From: Candidatus Colicola equi
Lineage (GTDB): Bacteria > Bacteroidota > Bacteroidia > Bacteroidales > Paludibacteraceae
Assembly (NCBI GenBank): GCA_018066175.1
Contig: JAGHRV010000006.1
Location: 1-64,000 of the forward strand
Length of the DNA: 64,000 bases
Direction of reading: 5' to 3'
The notes under the pieces were generated by a model. The model searched no databases, had not been told where the DNA came from, and saw nothing but the letters and a program-made list of their open reading frames with translations. Shown here one piece after another: positions 1 through 6,382 of the stretch (the first letter of the stretch is position 1; each line of letters opens with the position of its first letter). The position numbers were made by a program, and so were the translations under genes.

Positions 1-150
1 GGACGGTACATCCTGCCTAAAAAAAGCAAATTCCAATCAGAATTCGGAGGCTCGGTGTCGCCCCGCCAAGCGGGGAGAAACCAACTCACGGAAGAGGGGA
101 CGAGCAAGGGAGTGCCGAATATACAACGAAAAAAATGTGGGACGCCAACT
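1..150 (-). other. Non-coding edge region; possible minus-strand promoter and hairpin
   Basis: No convincing coding frame is seen here. Read on the minus strand, 121-150 resembles a weak Bacteroidota promoter, with TTGG followed after about 19 bp by TATATTCG, which is an imperfect -7 box. Downstream of it lies a strong hairpin, CCCCGC/GCGGGG around positions 61-75, flanked by GGT/ACC and by GCTCG/CGAGC outer pairings. This could be the start of another structured transcript that runs off the left edge. The promoter match is poor, so this is tentative. Confidence 0.25.
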
Positions 151-152
151 GA

Positions 153-283
153 GGCGCGTCTAAAGTTCCGTAGCATCTCCGTAGCATGTAATGACCTACT
201 AAGCCCCACATAAGCCCCGCAAAAAGCACGGTTTTCGGCAGGTTTAGGCGGGGCTTACCTTAGCTGCATGTGGTCCCGAAATG
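153..283 (+). repeat. Dispersed repeat R1, left copy
   Basis: This segment is repeated in inverted orientation at 62088-62231 with high identity over about 130 bp. It is built from 11-bp units: GCATCTCCGTA-type words at 166-188 and TAAGCCCCACA/TAAGCCCCGCA at 200-221. The right copy has one extra 11-bp unit and differs in others, so the copies seem to vary by whole units. No open frame is shared, and no transposase or terminal inverted repeat is visible. Confidence 0.8.
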
Positions 284-405
284 GTCGCCTACTTCAGACG
301 CTTTTTAGTTACTTTTTGATTTTTGTGCATGGACGAGTGGCAGATAAAGCACTTTTTCCTATATAATATTTTATTTTTTCTTCCTATGCGGGGATTATAT
401 ATATA

Positions 406-546
406 TTAGAAAACATCTGCCACATCTGCCACATCTGCCACTACTTGATTTTTATAATCCTCTACGATTTTTCGCGCATCTGCTTGACTATTACCATGTT
501 CCACCACAAAATAGCCTTGTATCCTGCCTAATATCTTTGTGGCAGA
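406..546 (-). pseudogene. Unidentified coding remnant (3' end of a lost gene)
   Basis: The minus strand has an open frame of about 46 codons ending in TAA at 406-408. It reads like real protein (ILGRIQGYFVVEHGNSQ, then ADARKIVEDYKNQVV) and ends in three Val-Ala-Asp repeats. Those repeats come from a 9-bp tandem array (CATCTGCCA x3, 414-440). There is no ATG, and a stop codon at 547-549 closes the 5' side. It is probably the surviving 3' end of a gene cut off upstream, next to the R2 fragment at 584-617. I do not recognise the family. Confidence 0.4.
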
Positions 547-583
547 TCATTATGGCTTACACCCAAACTGAAAGATAGAAAAG

Positions 584-617
584 TTAATAATCGTACATTT
601 TGAGGTGAAGGTTGTTT
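584..617 (+). repeat. Fragment of dispersed repeat R2
   Basis: These 34 bp, starting TTAATAATCGTACATTTTGA, match the first bases of the R2 copies at 5787 (same orientation) and 63668 (inverted). The match stops after 34 bp, so only the end of the element is present. It lies between a gene remnant and the 3' end of the FISUMP lipoprotein gene. Confidence 0.7.
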
Positions 618-719
618 GCATATATGGTGCACAATACGTGCATATAGGATGCGAGGCAGAGAACGAATTGTTTTCTGCCCCGCAAGAGATTAATAAGAGG
701 AAACGTTTGAAAGTCCTGG

Positions 720-1709
720 CTACTGGCAGACTGCACGAACAGACCGTCCGCAATTGCGGTAGTAGTAATATCCCAAAATCACATTGGCCGAACTAAAACC
801 AAAGTCATATGCACAATCAGACCCGTATATTTCGTCAAGCGTAGACGACCAATAACTACCAAGCACACCTACACCAGAAAGGCTAGTGTCATCACGATAA
901 CCACCCGCCGGAAGAAAAATAGAATTGCCGTTTCTGCCCTTTATTTGGTAACCTTTTATTCCGTTTTGAGTCGCCCATGTCCAAGTACATTTTGCATTTA
1001 GTTCGTTCCACTCATTACTAGTTGGCATACGCCAATTACCTTTCCAATTCACACGAGCTGCATCGTCTGCAAGATCAAGGACGGTTTTGTTATCTACTGT
1101 GCCATAATATTCCATCGTGCAGTATTTGGTCAATTTACTAGAAGAGCCATTGCAATATTTGTACGTACTCCAATCATACTTGGTTTTGGGCTTGGTCTCA
1201 CCCCATGCGAAATAATCGCCATACTCCTCCGGCTTAGATGCTCCCACATTGCAGGTAGCCCACTTAACAGATAAACCTAAATCAACATACTGATGACCAT
1301 CTCCTGTTCCTCCTTTTTCGGTCTTGAAACTTTTCACTGCGCCATATTCATACTGCATGTTGTTAAGAATCAAATAAGCACGATAATAATACTGCGTTTC
1401 TGCGGATAGCCCAGTGGCTGTAATAGAAAAAGTTTGACCAATCAGTTTGTCTCCTTTCAATGTCTGACCTCCGTAAGACGATACATCAGATTCCTTTTCA
1501 GAAATCAGCATGCCATACTCAACTGATTCGTAGTCGGCTATTTTTATGCCAACCTGCCCTGTTAATAACGCGCTACTTGATGTAATATCTGTAGCAGAGA
1601 TAGTTTCTACCAATGCACTCTTTTCTTCCGATGTGCTGTCGGATTTTTTCTCACATGCTGCAAATAACACTGCAAGCATTGGTAATAAAAATAAAAGTTT
1701 TGTTTTCAT
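720..1709 (-). CDS. FISUMP-domain lipoprotein
   Basis: The 329-residue product starts with a lipoprotein signal peptide (lipobox LFAAC, Cys19), so it is expected to be anchored to a membrane, probably the outer one. Residues about 30-135 look like a fibronectin type III-like module (ITSSSALLTGQV, ETQYYYRAY). The C-terminal half is a FISUMP domain (DLGLSVKWATCNVGA, YGDYFAWGE, WRMPTSNEW, GSYWSST), common in surface proteins of Bacteroidales and Fibrobacter. I chose the ATG at 1709 because the signal peptide begins there; an ATG nine codons earlier overlaps the upstream gene. It follows that gene by 10 bp and so probably shares the long R3 leader. The ligand is unknown. Confidence 0.85.
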   Translation of the reverse strand: MKTKLLFLLPMLAVLFAACEKKSDSTSEEKSALVETISATDITSSSALLTGQVGIKIADYESVEYGMLISEKESDVSSYGGQTLKGDKLIGQTFSITATGLSAETQYYYRAYLILNNMQYEYGAVKSFKTEKGGTGDGHQYVDLGLSVKWATCNVGASKPEEYGDYFAWGETKPKTKYDWSTYKYCNGSSSKLTKYCTMEYYGTVDNKTVLDLADDAARVNWKGNWRMPTSNEWNELNAKCTWTWATQNGIKGYQIKGRNGNSIFLPAGGYRDDTSLSGVGVLGSYWSSTLDEIYGSDCAYDFGFSSANVILGYYYYRNCGRSVRAVCQ

Positions 1710-1719
1710 AAATTTGTTA

Positions 1720-1959
1720 TTAAATAAGTTTGACATTTTTCAAAGGTACAGATACAATTTGATCTTTTTCCGAATCCACAATGTGTGCCATAGAAACGAC
1801 TACAGAATGTCCTGCGGCATCTGATTGACTTGCAGAAGAGATTTCAATTAACACACCTTTGTGTGTCTCGTTCATTTTTTGCCACTCTTTGTCTGATTGA
1901 TCAAACATACCCGGCTCTTCATACGGCTTTAAGGTGTACACTACATTTCTTTCTTTCAT
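1720..1959 (-). CDS. Small hypothetical protein behind the R3 leader
   Basis: This 79-residue soluble protein begins MKERNVVYTLKPYEEPGMF and has no signal peptide or membrane segment. I do not recognise a family. The frame stays open to an ATG at 2097, but that extension would run through the terminator-like stem of the R3 RNA, so the ATG at 1959 is preferred. The lipoprotein gene follows 10 bp downstream. Position makes this the first gene controlled by the R3 leader. No function is proposed. Confidence 0.6.
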   Translation of the reverse strand: MKERNVVYTLKPYEEPGMFDQSDKEWQKMNETHKGVLIEISSASQSDAAGHSVVVSMAHIVDSEKDQIVSVPLKNVKLI

Positions 1960-2004
1960 AATGAGATAATAATTTTCTTTGCTTGTGAATTCCGCCAAGC
2001 AGGG

Positions 2005-2303
2005 TACAATAAAAAAGCGTGGAATCCTTACCATTGTCATTCCGTATTCAAGGTCCTCGCATGACCTACCTGATAGAATGACAACGCAGAATTTCACGCT
2101 GGAATATACGAACTAAAAGGCATACCGAGATGGTACAACCAATTAAGGGATATTCCCCATGAACATCTACCTTTGTCTTATTCTTGATCAGGTTAAAAAC
2201 TTGCGAGGTTTTGAATACCAAGAACAAGCGTCAGTAAACGCCTTTTATTATGTCTGAACCCCACCCCGTAAAGAGACATAATCCCCTCCAGCGTGGAATT
2301 CGA
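2005..2303 (-). promoter_or_regulatory. Structured leader RNA (R3, left copy) with alternative pairings
   Basis: About 300 nt are transcribed from the promoter at 2307-2338. The first bases, GAATTCCACGCTGG (plus coordinates 2288-2301), can pair with CCAGCGTGAAATTC (2089-2102) at 13 of 14 positions. Part of that second segment (2089-2099) can instead pair with GGATTCCACGC (2017-2027), which is followed by six U (2011-2016), a terminator-like arrangement. Internal stems include ATGTCT/AGACAT around a GGGGTGGGG loop, a CTTGTTCTTG/CAAGAATAAG hairpin (about 2187-2228), and a perfect 9-bp stem 2034-2042/2076-2084. The 5' part recurs at 63756. It may be an attenuator or a riboswitch; a MITE with 14-bp inverted ends is the alternative. 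Confidence 0.55.
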
Positions 2304-2306
2304 GTG

Positions 2307-2338
2307 CAAATATACAACAAAAATTTGGAATTTGCAAA
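2307..2338 (-). promoter_or_regulatory. Promoter of the R3 leader
   Basis: On the minus strand TTTGC (2334-2338) is followed after exactly 19 bp by TATATTTG (2307-2314), the Bacteroidota sigma consensus. The start is expected near 2301-2303. The copy at 63718-63749 has the same arrangement. Confidence 0.75.
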
Positions 2339-2353
2339 TAAAAATGCAATTTT

Positions 2354-2394
2354 TAATAAAAAACGCCTATCTATTTTGATGTAGATAGACGTTT
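2354..2394 (-). terminator. Rho-independent terminator after the DUF2442 gene
   Basis: On the minus strand AAACGTCTATCTA pairs with TAGATAGGCGTTT across an 8-nt loop and is followed by a T-rich tail. It sits between the DUF4160/DUF2442 pair and the R3 promoter and should insulate the two units. Confidence 0.75.
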
Positions 2395-2468
2395 AATCAC
2401 GATTTATATGTCATGCATCGTTTTTACGATGCCGGTTAATCATAGGCTGGGGTAGTTGTATATGTTAT

Positions 2469-2720
2469 TTAATTTGCTACTTGCCCATATTCATAAATAC
2501 TATCACTCGGTAGGTCGATTTCTTCTGACCAAGTAACACATGTCCGACTCGGATCTAACTGAAAATTCTTAAACAAATTAACCTCAGTTAATAAATTCGC
2601 AAAAGAAGGTATCGTGGAGATATCACTCTTCACATCATAATAAACTTCACGACCATCATCAAATCGAACAAAAAGAATATAGTCATTCAATGGTTGTATG
2701 TCCTTTATTCGTGGTATCAT
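2469..2720 (-). CDS. DUF2442 family protein
   Basis: The 83-residue product resembles DUF2442 proteins (PLNDYILFVRFDDGREVYYDV at the N-terminus, then a WSEEIDLPSDSIYEY motif near the end). Family length is about 80-90 residues, so it appears complete. Its start overlaps the stop of the DUF4160 gene by four bases (ATGA), which suggests translational coupling. The two families are often found as neighbours, and toxin-antitoxin-like roles have been suggested for such pairs. Nothing in this sequence proves that. Confidence 0.75.
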   Translation of the reverse strand: MIPRIKDIQPLNDYILFVRFDDGREVYYDVKSDISTIPSFANLLTEVNLFKNFQLDPSRTCVTWSEEIDLPSDSIYEYGQVAN

Positions 2721-2968
2721 AGGGGTGGTAATTTAACAATAACTTGCTCTTTCCACATTTTTTCCAAATCAGTCTTATGGAGAGTAAGCCACTCTTTCAC
2801 TAATTGTTGTGCCCTTATGGGTAGGTCTCCATCCATCATTTCAAACGTTTTAATATCAAACGTTCCAACATATTCATTATATAATGCGTGAATATGTGCA
2901 GGCTCATGTTCTTTGGGCTTGAAGAACATCTTAATAACTATTCCATAAAATCTACTAATTTCAGGCAT
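2717..2968 (-). CDS. DUF4160 family protein
   Basis: The 83-residue product shows the DUF4160 signature: ISRFYGIVIKMFF followed by HEPAHIHALYNEY near the N-terminus and a helical C-terminal half. It is the first gene of a two-gene unit with DUF2442, expressed from a promoter that overlaps the udk promoter on the other strand. The His-rich segment suggests nucleic acid or metal binding, but the biochemical role is not known. Confidence 0.8.
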   Translation of the reverse strand: MPEISRFYGIVIKMFFKPKEHEPAHIHALYNEYVGTFDIKTFEMMDGDLPIRAQQLVKEWLTLHKTDLEKMWKEQVIVKLPPL

Positions 2969-2997
2969 ATTCTATTTGTTTTTGCAGTTTTGCGGTG

Positions 2998-3029
2998 CAA
3001 AGTTACAATTTTTTTTGGATATATGCAAA
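2998..3029 (-). promoter_or_regulatory. Promoter of the DUF4160/DUF2442 unit
   Basis: On the minus strand TTTGC (3025-3029) is followed after 19 bp by TAACTTTG (2998-3005). It physically overlaps the divergent udk promoter. Confidence 0.75.
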
Positions 3030-3045
3030 TTTTTTTGTACTTTTG
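3014..3045 (+). promoter_or_regulatory. Promoter of udk and downstream genes
   Basis: TTTGG (3014-3018) is followed after 19 bp by TACTTTTG (3038-3045). The udk start codon lies about 30 bp downstream. The -33 region lies inside the spacer of the opposite-strand promoter, so the two polymerases would compete. Confidence 0.75.
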
Positions 3046-3076
3046 CAGTCCGAAAACAAACATTTCATCTTTTCCT

Positions 3077-3697
3077 ATGTTTATTATCGGCATTGCGGGC
3101 GGCACCGGCTCGGGTAAAACAACGGTGGTTAGAAAACTTATTGAGCGTCTTCCTAAAGGCGAAGTTACCGTTATCCCTCTTGATTCGTACTACAACGATT
3201 CGTCCGATGTCCCTCCTGAGGACCGGCAAAAAATCAACTTTGACCACCCCGATGCTTTCGAATGGTCGCTAATCAGTAATCACCTGCAAAGTCTGAAGGC
3301 TGGGCAAGCGATTGAGCAACCTATCTACGACTATATCACCAGCACGCGCAGCACCGAGACTGTGCATGTCGAACCCAATGATATCGTTATTGTGGAAGGT
3401 ATCTTGACCTTGCATAACCCTGAGTTACGGGAGCAAATGGACCTGAAGGTCTTTGTAGATGCCGACCCCGACGATCGACTGGTGCGCGTTATCAAGCGTG
3501 ATATAGTGGAACGCGGGCGCACCGTAGAAGCCGTCATTGAACGGTATCAACGTATCGTTAAACCCATGCATGAGCAGTTCGTCGAACCATGCAAGCGGTA
3601 CGCTAATGTCATCATCCCGCAAGGCGGACATAACAACGCCGCCATCAATATGATGACTAAGTTCATCAAACAACAAATGCACGAAAAAGGAGAATAA
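3077..3697 (+). CDS. udk: Uridine kinase
   Basis: The 206-residue cytosolic enzyme phosphorylates uridine and cytidine with a nucleoside triphosphate in pyrimidine salvage. The P-loop is GGTGSGKTT at residues 8-16 (Lys14). The LDSYYND motif and FDHPDAFEW segment match uridine kinases, as do the IVEGILTL strand and the DADPDDRLVRVIKRD lid. The ATG at 3077 is chosen because the frame's earlier ATG at 2888 lies upstream of the promoter. The stop TAA shares its last base with the ATG of the next gene (TAATG), so translation is probably coupled to the chromate-transporter pair, although no metabolic link is evident. Confidence 0.93.
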   Translation: MFIIGIAGGTGSGKTTVVRKLIERLPKGEVTVIPLDSYYNDSSDVPPEDRQKINFDHPDAFEWSLISNHLQSLKAGQAIEQPIYDYITSTRSTETVHVEPNDIVIVEGILTLHNPELREQMDLKVFVDADPDDRLVRVIKRDIVERGRTVEAVIERYQRIVKPMHEQFVEPCKRYANVIIPQGGHNNAAINMMTKFIKQQMHEKGE

Positions 3698-4095
3698 TGA
3701 TTCTTCAACTCTTCTGGACATACATCAAGATTGGCACCTTCACCATCGGTGGAGGATACGCTATGTTGCCGTTGATTGAGCAGGAAGTGGTGGATAAACA
3801 TCATTGGTTGGATGGCGAAGAGTATGCTAATATGATTGCATTGGCGCAGGCTGCTCCGGGATTGATTGCCGTGAATAGTGCTATTTTTATCGGGCATCGT
3901 CTCGCAGGGTGGAAAGGGGTGTTAGCATGCGTATTAGGTGCCGTACTGCCGTCCATCATTATCATCCTGCTCATTGCTATGTTCTTTCGTGATATCAAAG
4001 ATAATCCCACTATCGAGGCTATCTTCAAGGGCGTCCGACCTGCCGTAGTTGCACTCATCGCTGCCACTGTTATCCGCCTCGCCACAAAAATATGA
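3697..4095 (+). CDS. Chromate transporter (CHR), first half-protein
   Basis: The 132-residue integral membrane protein carries the CHR signature (YIKIGTFTIGGGYAMLPLIE) and the AQAAPGLIAVNSA motif. It has about four membrane segments and ends soon after VRPAVVALIAATV. Half-size CHR proteins usually reach about 180 residues, so this one is short at the C-terminus. It overlaps the second half-protein by four bases (ATGA), as expected for a two-subunit CHR pair. The natural substrate in such anaerobes is uncertain; chromate export is known only for some family members. Confidence 0.85.
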   Translation: MILQLFWTYIKIGTFTIGGGYAMLPLIEQEVVDKHHWLDGEEYANMIALAQAAPGLIAVNSAIFIGHRLAGWKGVLACVLGAVLPSIIIILLIAMFFRDIKDNPTIEAIFKGVRPAVVALIAATVIRLATKI

Positions 4096-4685
4096 CCTAT
4101 CTCGCACTCATATACGTCTTTCTCAAAGTCGGTTTATTAGGCTTTGGTGGAGGAATGGCCATTATCTCGCTTATTCAGGGAGAAGTCCTGTCGCGGGGGT
4201 GGCTGACGCAAACGGAGTTCGTAGATATAGTGGCGATTAGTCAGGTTACTCCCGGACCGGTAGGTATGAACTGCGCCACATACGTGGGCTATGCCGTCGG
4301 AGGTGTATGGGGGGCGTTATTAGCCAGTGTCGCTATCGTCATACCCAGTTTGGTCATTATGCTCACAATATGCTATGTGTATGAAGCGATTAGGAACCAT
4401 TTTCAGCAGAATCGAACGTTCCAAATCACCATGCGTGTCATTCGTATCTTAGTCGTCCTCTTAGTGGCTCACGCAGCCTATACACTCATGACTCCGGCAT
4501 CGTTTATTGACTACACCAGCTGGATCATCTTCGCCGTCGTCTTCGTCCTCATGCTCCTGCCCCTATTCAAAAACGCTAAACGCTCAACGTTAAACGCTAA
4601 ACGCTCAATGTTAAACGCTACACTCTCCAACCCCATTCTTCTCATCCTCCTCTCCGGTCTCGCCGGTTGGTTATTATATGCTTGA
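4092..4685 (+). CDS. Chromate transporter (CHR), second half-protein
   Basis: The 197-residue membrane protein has the same family signature (FLKVGLLGFGGGMAIISLIQ) and the SQVTPGPVGMNCATYVGY motif, with about six membrane segments. It probably forms a heterodimer with the preceding protein. Residues around 160-180 read KNAKRSTLNAKRSMLNAT; this stretch is encoded by seven 7-bp repeats (4572-4620) inserted between the last two membrane segments. The repeat looks like an insertion tolerated in a loop. Confidence 0.88.
   Translation: MTYLALIYVFLKVGLLGFGGGMAIISLIQGEVLSRGWLTQTEFVDIVAISQVTPGPVGMNCATYVGYAVGGVWGALLASVAIVIPSLVIMLTICYVYEAIRNHFQQNRTFQITMRVIRILVVLLVAHAAYTLMTPASFIDYTSWIIFAVVFVLMLLPLFKNAKRSTLNAKRSMLNATLSNPILLILLSGLAGWLLYA
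4572..4620 (+). repeat. Heptamer array AACGCTA/AACGCTC, seven units, in frame
   Basis: Seven consecutive 7-bp units (AACGCTA, AACGCTC, AACGTTA, AACGCTA, AACGCTC, AATGTTA, AACGCTA) occupy exactly 49 bp inside the second CHR gene. The same unit words recur at 54743-54763 in front of the phosphoethanolamine-transferase-like gene. Confidence 0.9.
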
Positions 4686-4688
4686 TAT

Positions 4689-5753
4689 ATGATTCATCCG
4701 TTAATTGATACTCAACTTATTACACGTGCCAAGCAGTTGATTGATCAGGCACAAACGATTGTTGTTGTAACGCATATCTCCCCTGACGGAGATGCCATGG
4801 GTTCGTCGTTGGCTATGCGGTGGTTCTTGCAAGACCAGGGCAAGCAGGTCTCGGTGATTGTGCCGAATGAATTTCCGGCTTTCTTAAGTTGGTTGCCCGG
4901 AGCGCAAGATGATGTTATCTTTGATAAGGATCCTGCTGCAGCAACGGCGTTATTAGATGCTGCCGATTTAGTGATTGTTACGGACTTCCAGGAACCCAAA
5001 CGCAGTGGTAAAATGGCGGATTGGTTCACCAAAAATTCTGCCACCTGTAACCTGTCCCCTGCCACCTGCCCCCACACTCCAATCATTATGATTGACCATC
5101 ACCTGCATCCGTCGGATATGGCTGATGTCACAATCTCCTATCCCCAGTGTGCTTCTGCTTCCGAACTCGTCTACCGCTTCATCCGTCAGTTAGCAATTAT
5201 CAATATTCAATCTTCAATATACAATACTCAGTACTCAACTTGCATCTACACCGGTATGATGACCGACACCGGCAATTTCCAATTCAATAGCAACGATGCC
5301 GAGATGTACGAGATTGTGGCGGAACTGATGCGAGCCGGAGTGAATAAGGATGAGTGTTACGATAAGGTCTTTAATCAGTATCACGAAGGACGTATGCGTC
5401 TGGTGGGGTACTGTTTACACACCAAGATGCGTGTTTTCCCCGAACATCATGTGGCGTTGATTGCACTCAGCAGTAAGGAACTCAAACAATTCAATTTCCG
5501 CAGTGGTGATGCCGAGGGAATAGTCAATATGCCGTTGCAGATTAGTGATGTTTATTATAGTGTTTTCATGCGTGAAGATACGGATAAGATCAAACTCAGT
5601 TTCCGCAGTCAGGGCGACCGACCTGTCAATACATTTGCTGCAGATATCTTCAATGGTGGCGGACATAAGAACGCTGCCGGAGGCGAACATTACGGCACCC
5701 TCCGCGAAGCCGTCAACCTGTTCCTAAATAACTACGAAAAGTATTGCAAATAG
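4689..5753 (+). CDS. nrnA: DHH/DHHA1 phosphoesterase, NrnA-like
   Basis: The 354-residue cytosolic enzyme belongs to the DHH family that degrades nanoRNA and/or dephosphorylates pAp. Metal ligands are visible in THISPDGDAMGSS (residues 28-40), VTDFQEP (97-103), IDHHLHP (135-141) and TGMMTDTGNF (188-197). The DHHA1 substrate-binding motif GGGHKNAAGG lies near the C-terminus. Two segments, about 116-131 and 168-185, are translated heptamer repeats (5038-5072 and 5194-5242) inserted between core elements. The gene follows the CHR pair by 3 bp. Whether it acts on nanoRNA, pAp or cyclic dinucleotide products cannot be told from sequence. Confidence 0.88.
   Translation: MIHPLIDTQLITRAKQLIDQAQTIVVVTHISPDGDAMGSSLAMRWFLQDQGKQVSVIVPNEFPAFLSWLPGAQDDVIFDKDPAAATALLDAADLVIVTDFQEPKRSGKMADWFTKNSATCNLSPATCPHTPIIMIDHHLHPSDMADVTISYPQCASASELVYRFIRQLAIINIQSSIYNTQYSTCIYTGMMTDTGNFQFNSNDAEMYEIVAELMRAGVNKDECYDKVFNQYHEGRMRLVGYCLHTKMRVFPEHHVALIALSSKELKQFNFRSGDAEGIVNMPLQISDVYYSVFMREDTDKIKLSFRSQGDRPVNTFAADIFNGGGHKNAAGGEHYGTLREAVNLFLNNYEKYCK
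5038..5072 (+). repeat. Heptamer array CTGCCAC/CTGTAAC, five units, in frame
   Basis: Five 7-bp units (CTGCCAC, CTGTAAC, CTGTCCC, CTGCCAC, CTGCCCC) lie in the phosphoesterase gene just before the DHH motif. They encode a linker rich in Cys, Pro and Thr. Confidence 0.75.
5194..5242 (+). repeat. Heptamer array CAATATT/CAATCTT, seven units, in frame
   Basis: Seven units (CAATTAT, CAATATT, CAATCTT, CAATATA, CAATACT, CAGTACT, CAACTTG) span exactly 49 bp in the phosphoesterase gene and are translated as a linker (INIQSSIYNTQYST). The same units recur at 61459-61486 and 61925-61959. Confidence 0.9.
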
Positions 5754-5786
5754 GTGCTTACTTTTAGATTTTTGAGCAGAATCTTC

Positions 5787-6043
5787 TTAATAATCGTACA
5801 TTTTGAGGTGAAGGATGTTTCAGGTAAGGATCAGGTAAGGGTCAGGTAAGGATACGAGGCTAAAAAATGCCCAAACCATTTCCCAAAAATCTTAATAATA
5901 GTAAACTTTTGGTCGCCTAATGAGTGTTTAGAGGGTGTTTAGACACTGTCGACCGACCCTCGATCCCCCAAATCACCTATAACATAGATTAAAATCTTAA
6001 TAATAGTAAACTTCCGCGAAGTTTACTTTTTTGTGAACAAGAC
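5787..6043 (+). repeat. Dispersed repeat R2, left copy
   Basis: This gene-free stretch starts TTAATAATCGTACATTTTGA and contains three 11-bp units CAGGTAAGGAT (5821-5853). It then carries a segment ending AATCTTAATAATAGTAAACTT that occurs twice about 105 bp apart. The inverted copy at 63513-63668 matches most of it but has only one of the two TAATAGTAAACTT words and lacks the 100 bp between them. Both copies end near GTGAACAAGAC. Beyond its end lies the 3' end of a truncated flippase gene. No transposase is encoded. Confidence 0.8.
6005..6032 (+). terminator. Rho-independent terminator inside R2
   Basis: AGTAAACTTC pairs perfectly with GAAGTTTACT across a three-base CGC loop, followed by T6. 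It is the first strong terminator after the udk-to-nrnA unit, about 250 bp past the nrnA stop. The A-rich flank on the other side would give weaker termination of minus-strand transcripts. Confidence 0.7.
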
Positions 6044-6068
6044 CGATGTCTACCTTATTTAGGAAAAG

Positions 6069-6362
6069 TCAATTTGATAACAACAAAGTAAAATATGCCG
6101 TTTTGTAAACAGATTGCGGATTCTCTTCTTGATTTACGAACCGGAAAAATCCAGTTTCCATACCATAAGTAAGTATAACCAATAATAAAGCAGTCCATGC
6201 ATAAAATTTAGTAATCGTACCATACTCTGCGGTTTGATTAAATACATAAGTACAAATTGGCAATAATAAATAATTAAGGAACTTGACCACTACAGTACTT
6301 ACCCCATAGATCGCAGTATCTTTTGCCAAACCTACAATATTTTGTTTACGCGACGTTAACAT
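6069..6362 (-). pseudogene. Truncated polysaccharide flippase (Wzx/MATE-like), N-terminal part only
   Basis: The 97-residue frame is the N-terminus of an oligosaccharide flippase (DTAIYGVSTVVVKFLNYLLL, then YGTITKFYAWTALLLVILTYGMETGFFRF). It breaks off after SVYKTAYFTLLLSN, where family members continue for nearly 400 more residues. The break lies within about 25 bp of the end of repeat R2, so arrival of R2 or a rearrangement there probably removed the rest. The protease gene upstream on the same strand ends 20 bp before it. It is unlikely to be functional. Confidence 0.75.
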
Positions 6363-6382
6363 AAATTATTTTTTATTCTTTG

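Noticed and set aside
1720-2097. A longer version of the small protein gene starting at 2097
   Set aside because: The extra 46 codons run through the terminator-like stem and U6 tract of the R3 leader and are not protein-like; the start at 1959 is preferred.
2005-2310. R3 considered as a retron non-coding RNA because of paired ends
   Set aside because: No reverse transcriptase or effector gene is adjacent to the left copy, and the internal pairing looks like an attenuator. The right copy cannot be judged because its downstream region lies outside the window.
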